Below are positions 33,804-42,468 of a DNA stretch of 64,000 bases, in pieces. Source of the DNA: Brevundimonas huaxiensis. GTDB taxonomy: Bacteria > Pseudomonadota > Alphaproteobacteria > Caulobacterales > Caulobacteraceae. Positions within the stretch are counted from its first letter, which is position 1; each line of letters begins with the position of its first letter. A program made the translations under genes and the position numbers. The notes beneath the pieces are model-generated. The model did no database searches and was not told the origin of the DNA. It was given only the letters and a program-made list of their open reading frames with translations. The stretch spans positions 186,001 through 250,000 of the forward strand of contig NZ_JABBJE010000001.1 in NCBI RefSeq assembly GCF_014218725.1, given 5' to 3'.

Positions 33804-34769
33804 ATGACCCGCACACGCCTTGACGCCCATATCGCCGCCCTGGATGCGCCCGAGGGGCTGAAGACGGTTCTGACCGTGGTCGCCGCCACCTGCGCGGACA
33901 TCAGCAAGGTCGTCGCGGGCGGCGCCCTGGCCGGGGCGCTGGGCGCATCGGGTCAGATCAATGTGCAGGACGAGGAGCAGAAGAAGCTCGACGTCATGAC
34001 CAACGACATGCTGACCGAGGCCCTGCTGGCCAGCCCGGCCGTCGCCGGCGTCGCGTCGGAAGAGATGGACGAGGTCCAGCCAGCCTCAAACCCGGCCGGC
34101 GCGTATCTGGTGCTGTTCGATCCACTGGACGGCTCGTCCAACATCGACATCAACGCGCCCGTCGGCACCATCGTCTCGGTGCTGAAGTCCGCGACGGCGA
34201 CCCCGATCGAGGCCGATTTCATGCAGGCCGGCCGCCGTCAGGTCGCCGCCATCTACGCCGTCTATGGGCCGCAGACCATGCTGGTGCTGACGACCGGCGC
34301 GGGCGTGAAGGGATTCACCCTGTCGAACGACGGCGACTGGATCCTGACCCACGACGACATCGCCATTTCGCCGGACACCAAGGAGTTCGCCATCAACATG
34401 TCGAACCTGCGCCACTGGGCCGAGCCGGTGCAGACCTATGTCGGCGATCTGCTGAAGGGTGACGAGGGGCCGCGGGCCAAGAACTTCAACATGCGCTGGG
34501 TCGCGGCCATGGTCGCGGATGTTCACCGCATCCTGATGCGCGGCGGGGTCTTCCTCTATCCCTGGGACCGGCGCGAGCCGAACAAGCCGGGCAAGCTGCG
34601 GCTGATGTATGAGGGCAATCCGATGGCCTTCCTGGTCGAGCAGGCCGGCGGCAAGGCGACGACGGATGGTCATCAGGCCATTCTGGATGTGCAGCCCGAG
34701 CATCTCCACCAGCGCATCCCTGTCGCGCTCGGCTCGGCCAATGAGATCGACGTCTACGCAGGCGTGTGA
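33804..34769 (+). CDS. fbp: Fructose-1,6-bisphosphatase class I
   Basis: The 321-residue enzyme of gluconeogenesis removes the 1-phosphate of fructose 1,6-bisphosphate. The metal-binding signature [15 protein letters not shown] lies near residue 107, preceded by ASEEMDE. The C-terminus has [20 protein letters not shown]. Its stop overlaps the pncA start by one base (TGATG), so the pair is cotranscribed. Confidence 0.96.
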   Translation: MTRTRLDAHIAALDAPEGLKTVLTVVAATCADISKVVAGGALAGALGASGQINVQDEEQKKLDVMTNDMLTEALLASPAVAGVASEEMDEVQPASNPAGAYLVLFDPLDGSSNIDINAPVGTIVSVLKSATATPIEADFMQAGRRQVAAIYAVYGPQTMLVLTTGAGVKGFTLSNDGDWILTHDDIAISPDTKEFAINMSNLRHWAEPVQTYVGDLLKGDEGPRAKNFNMRWVAAMVADVHRILMRGGVFLYPWDRREPNKPGKLRLMYEGNPMAFLVEQAGGKATTDGHQAILDVQPEHLHQRIPVALGSANEIDVYAGV

Positions 34770-35389
34770 TGAGCGACGCCCTTCTCGTCATCGATCCGCA
34801 GAACGACTTCTGCGAAGGCGGCCGTCTGGCGGTCGCGGGCGGTGCGGGGATCATGCCGCTGATCAACCGGCTGTCGGCCCGGTTCAACCGGGTGATCGTG
34901 ACCCAGGACTGGCATACGCCGGATCAGATCAGCTTCGCCTCCAACCACCCCGGCGCGGCGCCCTTCACCGAGATCGAGGTGGCCTACGGTCGCCAGATGC
35001 TGTGGCCGGATCATTGTCTTCAGGGCACGCCCGGCGCCGACTTCCATCCCGACGTAGCGCCGACGGTCGACAAGGCCATGGCCGTGATCCGCAAGGGCTA
35101 TAACCCGGCGGTCGACAGCTATTCCGGCTTCTTCGAGAACGATCACCGCACCCCGACGGGCCTAGCCGGCCTGTTGCGCGAATTGGGCGTGACGCGTGTC
35201 TTCCTGTGCGGCCTGGCCTTCGACTACTGCGTCCGCTTCACCGCCGAGGACGCGGTTCGCGAGGGGTTCGAAGCCGTGGTGATCGCCGACGCCAGTCGGG
35301 CCATCGCGCCGCAAACCGAGGCGGCGGCCCGAGACAGTTTTCGGGCCTTGGGCGTGGCTGAGATCGCGGCGACGTCCCTGCTGAGCTAG
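34769..35389 (+). CDS. pncA: Nicotinamidase
   Basis: The 206-residue isochorismatase-fold amidase converts nicotinamide to nicotinate in NAD salvage. The catalytic Asp is in VIDPQNDF near residue 8, the Lys in VIRKGYNP, and the Cys in CGLAFDYCVRFTAEDA. The metal-binding residues are in QDWHTPDQISF. The ATG at 34769 is preferred to the GTG just upstream. It is coupled to fbp and converges on the polymerase gene. Confidence 0.95.
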   Translation: MSDALLVIDPQNDFCEGGRLAVAGGAGIMPLINRLSARFNRVIVTQDWHTPDQISFASNHPGAAPFTEIEVAYGRQMLWPDHCLQGTPGADFHPDVAPTVDKAMAVIRKGYNPAVDSYSGFFENDHRTPTGLAGLLRELGVTRVFLCGLAFDYCVRFTAEDAVREGFEAVVIADASRAIAPQTEAAARDSFRALGVAEIAATSLLS

Positions 35390-35396
35390 GTGGGCC

Positions 35397-36707
35397 TCAC
35401 TCCCAGAAATCCTCGGCCTCGGGGATGCGGGTGAAGGCGATCTTGGCGCCGATATAGTCGGGCAGGCCGGCCTTGGGGCCGATGCTGACTGTGTCCTTGC
35501 CGTAGCGGCGGTTCAGCGCATCCAGCGCCTGGGACAGGCGAAGAGACGGAGCCTCGCCGTCCTGATCCGGGCCGGCGGCGAACAGATCCGTCTCGAAAGC
35601 GTCGCGGGATTTCAGGCCGTGCACCCCGACCCCGACATAGCTCAGGCGTCCCGCCTCCAGCTCCGGCTCGACCTTGCGCCACAGACTGTCGAGCGCGGCC
35701 AGCAGGGCGAAGGTGTCCTGTGTCGGCGCGATGGGACAACTCATCGCCGCCGTTTCCCACCCGCGACGACCGCTTCGGGGCGTCGCCTTCGGCCCCATGT
35801 CCAGATGCAGGGTCAGGCTGGCGCCGGTCAGGCCCATGCGCCGCAGCCGCGCCCCGCACTTGACCACCAGCCGCCGCGCCACGGCCCGCGCCTTGTCCGG
35901 GGTCCGCATGGCCTGGGCCAGGACGTGGCTGTGGCTGATGGAGGCGGGCGGTTTTTCCGGCGTCGGCTCGCTGTCCAGACCGTGCAGGCCGCGCCAGATG
36001 CGTTCGCCCTCGATGCTGTTCCAGACCGCGCGGGCCTGTTTCGCGCTCATGTTCCAAAGGCCGGCCGTGTCGGTGACGCCCGCCGCCTGCAACCGGATCT
36101 GCATTCGCGAGCCGATGCCCGGATATTTCGACAGCGGCAGATCCAGCAAGGGGCCGGGCAGCTCGTTGGCGCGCAGCACCGTCAGGCCGGCGGGCTTTTG
36201 CATGCCGCAGGCGGTCTTGGCCAGGAACCGCGACGGCGCCAGCCCGACGGACGACCGCAAACAATCGCCGACGTTTTGCAGGATGCCCGCCTGAATCCGT
36301 CGGGCCAGGGCGACCGCGTTCGCCTCCAGCCGTTCCGGACCCAGCAGTTCGCACGAACATTCGTCGATCGAGCCGACCTTCCACACCGGCACATGGCGAT
36401 CGATCTCGGCCATGATCTGCTGGTGGATCTTGACGTAGAGGTCCGGGCGCGCCTCGGCGACGATCAGGTCAGGGCACAGTTTGCGCGCCTCGGACACCCG
36501 CATCCCGGTGTGCACGCCCCAGGCCTTGCTCTCATAGCTGGCGGCGATGGCGCCGGTGTATTCGCTCTCCGCAGGGCGAACGATGACCGGCTTGCCCCGC
36601 CAGTCCGGGTTCATCTGCTGTTCGACGCTGGCGAAGAAGGCGTTCAGATCGACGAACAGCCAGCGTAGGTTCGCGCTGTCTTCAGCCTTGGTGCCAGCTT
36701 GGTCCAT
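35397..36707 (-). CDS. Y-family DNA polymerase (DinB/UmuC-like)
   Basis: The 436-residue protein has the Y-family catalytic motifs FVDLNAFFASVEQQ (first metal Asp) and VGSIDECSCEL (the S-x-DE pair). Helix-hairpin-helix residues are in LSKYPGIGSRMQIRL, and a little-finger domain lies around 230-400. It should perform translesion synthesis. It is neither a standard DinB nor a standard UmuC by length and motif details. A perfect GAAC-N7-GAAC box (36713-36727) lies just before the start codon and indicates LexA control. Confidence 0.9.
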   Translation of the reverse strand: MDQAGTKAEDSANLRWLFVDLNAFFASVEQQMNPDWRGKPVIVRPAESEYTGAIAASYESKAWGVHTGMRVSEARKLCPDLIVAEARPDLYVKIHQQIMAEIDRHVPVWKVGSIDECSCELLGPERLEANAVALARRIQAGILQNVGDCLRSSVGLAPSRFLAKTACGMQKPAGLTVLRANELPGPLLDLPLSKYPGIGSRMQIRLQAAGVTDTAGLWNMSAKQARAVWNSIEGERIWRGLHGLDSEPTPEKPPASISHSHVLAQAMRTPDKARAVARRLVVKCGARLRRMGLTGASLTLHLDMGPKATPRSGRRGWETAAMSCPIAPTQDTFALLAALDSLWRKVEPELEAGRLSYVGVGVHGLKSRDAFETDLFAAGPDQDGEAPSLRLSQALDALNRRYGKDTVSIGPKAGLPDYIGAKIAFTRIPEAEDFWE

Positions 36708-36712
36708 CGACG

Positions 36713-36727
36713 GAACATATCAGGAAC
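36713..36727 (-). promoter_or_regulatory. LexA (SOS) box of the Y-family polymerase gene
   Basis: GAACATATCAGGAAC matches GAAC-N7-GAAC, which read on the minus strand is GTTC-N7-GTTC, the alphaproteobacterial LexA site. It ends 6 bases before the ATG, so the transcript must have a very short leader or start at the ATG. I saw no such box at the other repair genes in the window. Confidence 0.8.
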
Positions 36728-36754
36728 ATCTGGTTCGAGGAAGCGATCACCTGT

Positions 36755-36892
36755 CCCTTTCGTCATTCCGGGCGCAGCGTAGCGAAGACCCGGAACCCAG
36801 GGCCGCATCCTCTCTGCACGATACAGCTGAGGCCGGATGTGAGCCTCCTGGCTTCCGGGTTCGTCCTTCGGACGCCCCGGAATGACGAGAAG
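36755..36892. repeat. Paired inverted dispersed repeat (family B)
   Basis: TCGTCATTCCGGGCGCAGCG and GAAGACCCGGAACCCAG on the left face CTTCCGGGTTCGTCC and CGCCCCGGAATGACGA on the right. This gives a long imperfect inverted repeat filling the spacer between the polymerase and adenine deaminase genes. It is related to the unit at 27563-27725. Confidence 0.75.
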
Positions 36893-36899
36893 GGAGGGT

Positions 36900-37910
36900 T
36901 CAGCGCTTCGCGTAGGCCTCGACCTCCGCCATGAACGCAGCCTTCTCCGCCTCGCCCAGGAACGACCCTTCGAAACTGTTCTTCGCCAGTTGCGTCACCT
37001 GATCGCGTGTCAGACCGACGGCCTCAGCCAGCCGGCTGTAGTTGTCGTTCACATAGCCGCCGAAATAGGACGGATCGTCCGAGTTCAGGGTGACGTGCAG
37101 GCCCCGGCGCAGCATCTCGGGGACGGGGTGGTCCTTCAGGTCATCGACCACGCACAGCTTCAGATTCGATAGGGGGCAGACGGTCAGGGTCATCTGCTCG
37201 GCGACCAGCCGCTGGACCAGCGCCTCGTCCTCCATGGAGCGATTGCCGTGGTCCATCCGGTCGATGTTCAGCAGGTCCAGCGCCTCGTGCACATAGGCGG
37301 GCGGGCCTTCCTCCCCGGCGTGGGCGCACAGTTTCAGGCCCAGCTCACGCGCGGCGGCGAAGACGCGCTGGAACTTGGACGGCGGATGACCGACCTCCGA
37401 CGAATCCAGACCCACCCCGATGAAATGATGCAGATAGGGTTTGGCGGCCTCCAGCGTCGCAAAGGCTTCGTCCTCGGTCAGGTGGCGCAGGAAGCTGAGG
37501 ATCAGGCCGCTTGAGACGCCCAGCTCCGCCTTGGCCCGGTCCATGCCCGCGATCAGCCCCTCGACCACCACGCCGAACGGCACGCCCCGGTCGGTGTGGG
37601 TCTGGGGATCGAAGAAGATTTCGGCGTGGCGCACATTATCGGCCGCCGCGCGCTGGAAATAGGCGAAGGCCAGATCCTCGAAATCCTGCCGCGTCAGCAG
37701 GACGGCGGCCCCCGCGTAATAGATGTCCAGGAAGTCCTGCAGGTTCGAGAAATCATAGGCGGCCCGCACCGCCTCGACGCTGTCGTAGGGAATGGACACG
37801 CCGTTGCGCTGCGCCAGTTCGAACATCAGCTCGGGCTCCAGCGAGCCCTCGATGTGCAGATGCAGTTCGGCCTTGGGCAGGCCGGCGATATAGGCGTCGA
37901 GATTAGACAT
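36900..37910 (-). CDS. Adenine deaminase (adenosine deaminase-like family)
   Basis: The 336-residue metalloenzyme has AELHLHIEGSLEPE, EIFFDPQTHTDRG, GLDSSEVGHPPSKF, AHAGEEGPP, DRMDHGN, CPLSNLKL and NSDDPSYFGGY. These exact words mark the adenine deaminase branch (yeast Aah1 type) rather than true adenosine deaminase, so the reaction is probably adenine to hypoxanthine in purine salvage. Automated annotation may call it add. Dispersed repeats flank it on both sides. Confidence 0.88.
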   Translation of the reverse strand: MSNLDAYIAGLPKAELHLHIEGSLEPELMFELAQRNGVSIPYDSVEAVRAAYDFSNLQDFLDIYYAGAAVLLTRQDFEDLAFAYFQRAAADNVRHAEIFFDPQTHTDRGVPFGVVVEGLIAGMDRAKAELGVSSGLILSFLRHLTEDEAFATLEAAKPYLHHFIGVGLDSSEVGHPPSKFQRVFAAARELGLKLCAHAGEEGPPAYVHEALDLLNIDRMDHGNRSMEDEALVQRLVAEQMTLTVCPLSNLKLCVVDDLKDHPVPEMLRRGLHVTLNSDDPSYFGGYVNDNYSRLAEAVGLTRDQVTQLAKNSFEGSFLGEAEKAAFMAEVEAYAKR

Positions 37911-37974
37911 GAGGGGAGGCTCCGTAACGGCCGCCAGCCTAAAGGATCAGGTTCGATGCGTCATCCGAAACGGC

Positions 37975-38124
37975 GATCCTCCCCCGCATGGCGGGGGAGG
38001 GGGACCATGCGCAGCATAGTGGAGGGGGCGAAAACAGGCTCGGTTCTGACCGGCGGGCGGCGGGGCGTATCCGCCCCCTCCACCGCTTCGCGGTCCCCCT
38101 CCCCCGTGAACGGGGGAGGATCGA
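37975..38124. repeat. Paired inverted dispersed repeat (family A)
   Basis: GATCCTCCCCCGCATGGCGG with GTGGAGGGGGCG on the left is mirrored by CGCCCCCTCCACCGCTTCGC and CCCGTGAACGGGGGAGGATC on the right, with about 35 bases between. It is the same family as 1632-1781. It lies just past the argS stop and in the adenine deaminase leader, and could end the argS transcript. Confidence 0.8.
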
Positions 38125-38131
38125 GACCTGC

Positions 38132-39934
38132 TTACATCCGCTCAGGCGTGTCGATGCCCAGTAGGTTCAGGGCGATTTCCAACTGGCTGAGCGCCGCCGC
38201 CGACAGGGCGAGGCGCGAGCGTTTGGTCGCCTCGTCCGGCGCGATCAGCACGGGGCAGGCGGCGTAGAACTTCGAGAAGGACTGGGCCACGCGATAGGCG
38301 TGTTCGGCGACCAGATGCGGCATTCGCTTGTCGTAGGCGTCCGACACGGCCGTCGAGAAGGCATCCAGCGTCAGGGCCAGATCGCGCTCCGCCGGTTCGC
38401 AGATGACGATGGCGCCGGGCGTCAGTCCCTGTTCGGCGCCCTTGCGCAGAAGGGATTTGATACGGACCGACTGATACAGCAGATAGGGGCCGGTCTTGCC
38501 CTCGAAGCTCATGAAGCGGTCGAGATCGAAAACGTAGCTGGTCGTGCGCGCGTTCGACAGGTCGGCGAACTTCAGGGCCGCGATGGCCACCTTGTGCGCG
38601 ATGGCCTCGAACTCTTCCGGCGACAGGTCGTCGCCCAGCTTGGCCTCGTGCAGACGCTCGCGCGCCTTTTCGGTCGCCTGATCGATCAGGTCGCGTAGCT
38701 TCAGCACCCCCCCCGCGCGGGTCTTGAAGGGCTTGCCGTCCTGTCCGTTCATCGTGCCGAAGCCGAGATGCTCCAGCGCGCCCTCTTCGGCGTAACCGGC
38801 CAGGTAGGCGGCGCGGAAGACCTGTTCGAAATGCTCGGCCTGGCGTTCGTCGACGACATAGAGGGCCAGGTCGGGCGAGAGGGCCTTCTTGCGGTCCAGG
38901 ATCGTGGCCAGGTCGGTCGTGCCGTACATGGCCGAGCCTTCCGAGCTGATGACCAACAGGGGCGGGGGGGACGGGGCCTCGATCACCGAGCCGTCGGCCA
39001 GCTTTTTCTTGCGCGTCTCGCCGGACTTGGCGACGTGGACCACCTGGGCGCCGTCGTCCTCGACCAGCAGGCCGGTCTCTTTCAGATGCGCCAGCATTTC
39101 CGGCATCTGCGGATCGGCGTCGCTTTCACCGTTCCACAGGTCGAAATCGACCGACAGGTCGCCGTATTCACGCTTCAGCGCCTCACGGCTGACCGCCACG
39201 AAATGCCGCCACAGCGCGCGATAGCCGGGACGTCCGTTCTGAAGTTCCGCCGTCGCCTTGCGGGCGCGGTCGCGGAAGGCCGGATCCTCCTTGGCCTTGC
39301 CGGCGGCCTGCGGATAAAGGCGGTCCAGGTCGGCCAGGGTGACCGGGCTTTCGGCCGGGAAGGGGCCGTCGCCTTCAGCCATGAAGGCCTCGGCCAGACC
39401 CTCGTCGCCGCAGGCGACGATCAGCAGGCCCATCTGGAAGCCCCAGTCGCCGAAGTGGGCGTCGCCGGTGACGTGGTCGCCGCGGAAGCGGAACAACCGC
39501 TTCAGGCTCTCGCCGATGATGGCGCTGCGCAAATGGCCGACGTGCATCGGCTTGGCGACGTTGGGACCGCCGTAGTCGATGACGACCTGGCGCGGTTCGG
39601 CCACAGTCGCGGCGCCCGCGTGGTCTGCGTCGTTCGCCACCTCGGTCGCCCGTTCGGCCAGCAGGGCGTCGGAGAGCTTCAGATTGATGAAGCCGGGTCC
39701 GGCGACCTCAACCGAGGCGAAGCGGGCATCCGTGCTCAGGCGCCCGGCGATCTTGCCGGCCAGTTCGCGCGGATTGGTTTTCAGCGCCTTGGCGGCGGCG
39801 AGCGCGCCATTGGACTGGAAATCGGCCAGGTCGGGGCGGTCCGACGGGGTGACGCGGGCCAGGGCCGCATCCACGCCTTCGGCGGCGAAGGCGGCGGCGA
39901 CCGCTTCGCTGAGGACGGTCTTCAGATCAGACAT
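38132..39934 (-). CDS. argS: Arginyl-tRNA synthetase
   Basis: The 600-residue class I synthetase has the HIGH-type motif [17 protein letters not shown] near residue 130 and an N-terminal Add1 domain (residues 1-90). [17 protein letters not shown] replaces KMSKS, as in most ArgRS. The anticodon-binding C-terminal domain (DALRG-like region near RIKSLLRKG) runs to the end. Its ATG overlaps the stop of the exported protein gene (TAATG). In relatives argS usually lies beside dgt; here it does not. Confidence 0.97.
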   Translation of the reverse strand: MSDLKTVLSEAVAAAFAAEGVDAALARVTPSDRPDLADFQSNGALAAAKALKTNPRELAGKIAGRLSTDARFASVEVAGPGFINLKLSDALLAERATEVANDADHAGAATVAEPRQVVIDYGGPNVAKPMHVGHLRSAIIGESLKRLFRFRGDHVTGDAHFGDWGFQMGLLIVACGDEGLAEAFMAEGDGPFPAESPVTLADLDRLYPQAAGKAKEDPAFRDRARKATAELQNGRPGYRALWRHFVAVSREALKREYGDLSVDFDLWNGESDADPQMPEMLAHLKETGLLVEDDGAQVVHVAKSGETRKKKLADGSVIEAPSPPPLLVISSEGSAMYGTTDLATILDRKKALSPDLALYVVDERQAEHFEQVFRAAYLAGYAEEGALEHLGFGTMNGQDGKPFKTRAGGVLKLRDLIDQATEKARERLHEAKLGDDLSPEEFEAIAHKVAIAALKFADLSNARTTSYVFDLDRFMSFEGKTGPYLLYQSVRIKSLLRKGAEQGLTPGAIVICEPAERDLALTLDAFSTAVSDAYDKRMPHLVAEHAYRVAQSFSKFYAACPVLIAPDEATKRSRLALSAAALSQLEIALNLLGIDTPERM

Positions 39935-40620
39935 TATTGGCTCGGTGCGGAGGCAGGCGCGGGCGCGGCCGGCGTCGTGCCGGCGTTGACGCGGAAGCGG
40001 CTGCCCGAGCGATTGAACTCGGCCATTTCAGGCGTCACGTCGAAACCGACCAGGATTTCGAAGTTGCTGCCGCTGGTTTCAATGCCGGCGCGCGGAATGA
40101 CGATGGTGCGCTTTTCAGTCACCGAGGCGGTGCGCTGGCCTTCGAAGTTCACCGGCAGGTCGAAATATTCCTTGGACAGGATGGCGTTGTTCCGCTCCGT
40201 CACCGCGATCCAGTAGCGGTAGGTGCGCTGTTCGCCCGCCGCCTGCGGACCACGGCCCAGGTTGAACAGCACGTCCATGTCGACGCGAATCGGATTAGCC
40301 TCGCGATATTCGCAGTCCGAGGCGATGCCCTCGATCTCGCCGGTGTAGCCGACGTTGGCCACGGCGGCGCGGCCGCCTTCCAGCTCGACGTAGCGGGCGG
40401 CGTCGTAGAGGATTTTCACATACGGGCAGGGGCCGGCGTTGGCGCGGCGACGCAGGGGCGCGATGCGCGGCGCGCGCGACGGCGCGGCGTCTTCACCCGA
40501 GGCCTGCTGCTGTTGCCCGCTGCGCTCGCGTTGACGCTGGGAGGTCTGGGCCTCGGCGGCGACGGGCAGGACGGAGGCCGCGATGGAGAGGGCGGCCAGG
40601 GCGGTGAACACGCGACGCAT
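39934..40620 (-). CDS. Exported hypothetical protein
   Basis: The 228-residue protein has a signal peptide ([19 protein letters not shown], cleavage after AEA). A basic, Gln-rich linker follows, and then a conserved domain with [19 protein letters not shown] and [15 protein letters not shown]. The C-terminus is Ala/Pro-rich. Similar exported proteins are encoded before argS in related bacteria, but I know no function. An in-frame start at 40677 would remove the signal-peptide character, so 40620 is preferred. It is coupled to argS. Confidence 0.82.
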   Translation of the reverse strand: MRRVFTALAALSIAASVLPVAAEAQTSQRQRERSGQQQQASGEDAAPSRAPRIAPLRRRANAGPCPYVKILYDAARYVELEGGRAAVANVGYTGEIEGIASDCEYREANPIRVDMDVLFNLGRGPQAAGEQRTYRYWIAVTERNNAILSKEYFDLPVNFEGQRTASVTEKRTIVIPRAGIETSGSNFEILVGFDVTPEMAEFNRSGSRFRVNAGTTPAAPAPASAPSQ

Positions 40621-40740
40621 CAGCTTATTTTTCCGACAGCGAGAGAGGGCGCACGACGATCGGCGGCCGATCATCAACGCTCGCCGCTGATAGCGGCTAA
40701 AGCGAGGCGCGGCAAACGCTTGCTGGCCTCAGCGCTTCCC

Positions 40741-41184
40741 TCAGCGCTCCATGACCAGGCAGGTCGAGGTCGCGGTCGCATAGAGCTTGCCGTCCAGGCC
40801 GCGCAGATCGGCCTCCGAGAAGGCCGCGCGGCGACCGGCCTGAACGATCCGGCCCTCGGCCCGAACCGGCGTGCCGGCGGTCAGCGCCTTGTGAAAAACG
40901 GTCTTCAGCTCCAGCGTCGTATAGGTCTGGCCCGGCCGAAGCGTGGAATGCACGACGCAGCCGCAGGCTGAGTCGAGCACCGTCGCGATCCAACCGCCAT
41001 GGACCGTGCCCAGCGGATTGTAGACGGCGGTGGTGGGAATGGCCTCGAACACCACACGGCCTTCTTCCACTTCGGTCAGTTCGAAGCCGACGGTGCGGGC
41101 GATGGGGGCGATGAAGGCGCCCGTCATGCCCAGACGCAGTTGGTCGATCCCGGACAGGGCGGCGATATCGACGGTTTCGGTCAT
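40741..41184 (-). CDS. PaaI-family thioesterase
   Basis: The 147-residue hotdog-fold protein has the family core NPLGTVHGGWIATVLDSACGC, with the catalytic Asp region, and TTLELKTVFHKAL. It should hydrolyse an acyl- or aryl-CoA thioester. The substrate is unknown. It is a single gene with 120 bases to the exported protein gene downstream and a hairpin upstream that ends the lipoprotein gene. Confidence 0.88.
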   Translation of the reverse strand: MTETVDIAALSGIDQLRLGMTGAFIAPIARTVGFELTEVEEGRVVFEAIPTTAVYNPLGTVHGGWIATVLDSACGCVVHSTLRPGQTYTTLELKTVFHKALTAGTPVRAEGRIVQAGRRAAFSEADLRGLDGKLYATATSTCLVMER

Positions 41185-41220
41185 GCAAAACGGCTCCCGA
41201 TCAGGTCCGTTTACAATAAG

Positions 41221-41249
41221 GACGGACGCCGCCGTGGCAAGCGTCCGTC
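41221..41249 (-). terminator. Probable terminator of the DUF3035 lipoprotein gene
   Basis: GACGGACGC and GCGTCCGTC form a perfect 9-base stem with an 11-base loop. On the minus strand CTTATTGT follows, a weak T-rich tail. It lies 11 bases after the lipoprotein stop. Confidence 0.65.
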
Positions 41250-41259
41250 GTATCGGTTC

Positions 41260-41826
41260 TTACAGGCCCGGCAGTTTGAAGCCGTTGCTGCGACGCGGCT
41301 GGATCGTGATGGCCTGCTGGCCGCCGGTCAGAGCCTGAAGGCGAGCGGCCTCGGTCGAGGCGTCGATGGTCTTCTGGCCTTCGGCCGTCTGGCGGACCGT
41401 CGGGGCCTGGGTCGAGGCGTCGTCCTTGCGCCAGAACATCAGGCGGTTGGCGAAGCTCTCGTCCTTGTGCGCCAGGTCGCCGAACTCGTCATCGACGACA
41501 TAGCGGGCCAGCGGGTCGGCCTGATCGCCGCCGGCCTGGGCCACCAGAACCTGTTCGCCCGGCGTGCGGGTTACGGCCTGACGCTGACCCAGAAGGATCT
41601 GACGCGCGGCGCTTTCGGGGGCCAGTTCCTGCGGGCGCGGCTGGCCCGGCGCGGGCGGACGCAGGCCGTATTCCGGCGGAACGCTGAGCGGAGCGGTCGA
41701 GACGGTGACGAACTCGTCCGGCACCACCTTGGTCAGGCCGATGCCCTGTTTGATGCTGCCGCAGGCCGAGACGGCGAGCGCGGAGGAGGCGACGAGGGTC
41801 AGGACGGCGACACTGCGGATACGCAT
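41260..41826 (-). CDS. DUF3035 outer-membrane lipoprotein (BamF-like)
   Basis: The 188-residue protein has a lipoprotein signal (MRIRSVAVLTLVASSALAVSAC, lipidated Cys22). Its domain has KVVPDEFVTVSTAPLSVPPEYGLRPPAPG, the hallmark of DUF3035. That family is linked to a BAM-complex accessory lipoprotein in alphaproteobacteria; the BamF name is from memory. The gene follows lspA by 71 bases, which fits, since LspA processes lipoproteins. Confidence 0.87.
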   Translation of the reverse strand: MRIRSVAVLTLVASSALAVSACGSIKQGIGLTKVVPDEFVTVSTAPLSVPPEYGLRPPAPGQPRPQELAPESAARQILLGQRQAVTRTPGEQVLVAQAGGDQADPLARYVVDDEFGDLAHKDESFANRLMFWRKDDASTQAPTVRQTAEGQKTIDASTEAARLQALTGGQQAITIQPRRSNGFKLPGL

Positions 41827-41897
41827 GGTTTCAGGCTCTGGTCGGCTGATGCAGGAAGCGCCGCGATGGCGCAGTCGGCATAGTGAAGACGGGGTGA

Positions 41898-42404
41898 TTA
41901 CGACTTTTCGGGGGCCGCGCCAACCTTGGCGGGTTTGTCAGACACCAGACTGTCGATGATCAGCAGCACGACGCCGATGGTGATGGCGCTGTCGGCGACG
42001 TTGAACACCCAGGGAAACACGCCGGTGCCCGAGAAGTCGATGAAGTCGACCACATAACCGAAGCGGATCCGGTCGATCACATTGCCCAGCGCTCCGCCCA
42101 TGACGAAGCCGATCGCGGTGATCAACAGGCGACGGTTCGACTGCGTCGCCCACCAGGCCAGGCCGGCCGAGACGACGATGGAGAAGATGGCCAGGCCCCA
42201 GCGGGCTTCGCCGCCGCCGAACAGGCCGAAGCTGACGCCGGTGTTTTCGACCCAGCTGAAGTTCAGGATCGGCGGGAAGACGGGGATGCGGCCGACTTCC
42301 TGCAGCGACAGGCCGCTGATGATCCAGGCCTTGGTCAGCTGATCCAGGACGATGATCAGGAGGGCGAACACATAGGCGGTGACGGCGAGGCGCGTGATCT
42401 TCAT
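41898..42404 (-). CDS. lspA: Lipoprotein signal peptidase
   Basis: Signal peptidase II cleaves prolipoproteins in the inner membrane. The 168-residue protein has four helices and the conserved blocks NTGVSFGLF, GGALGNVIDRIRFGYVVDFI (first catalytic Asp) and FNVADSAITIG (second catalytic Asp). It is followed by the DUF3035 lipoprotein gene and preceded by xseA on the same strand. Confidence 0.96.
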   Translation of the reverse strand: MKITRLAVTAYVFALLIIVLDQLTKAWIISGLSLQEVGRIPVFPPILNFSWVENTGVSFGLFGGGEARWGLAIFSIVVSAGLAWWATQSNRRLLITAIGFVMGGALGNVIDRIRFGYVVDFIDFSGTGVFPWVFNVADSAITIGVVLLIIDSLVSDKPAKVGAAPEKS

Positions 42405-42468
42405 GCGGCGCGGTTAGCAGGAAGCGGCGCCGGGGCGAAGCGGAAAACGCGGATCATATGCGCTGCCG

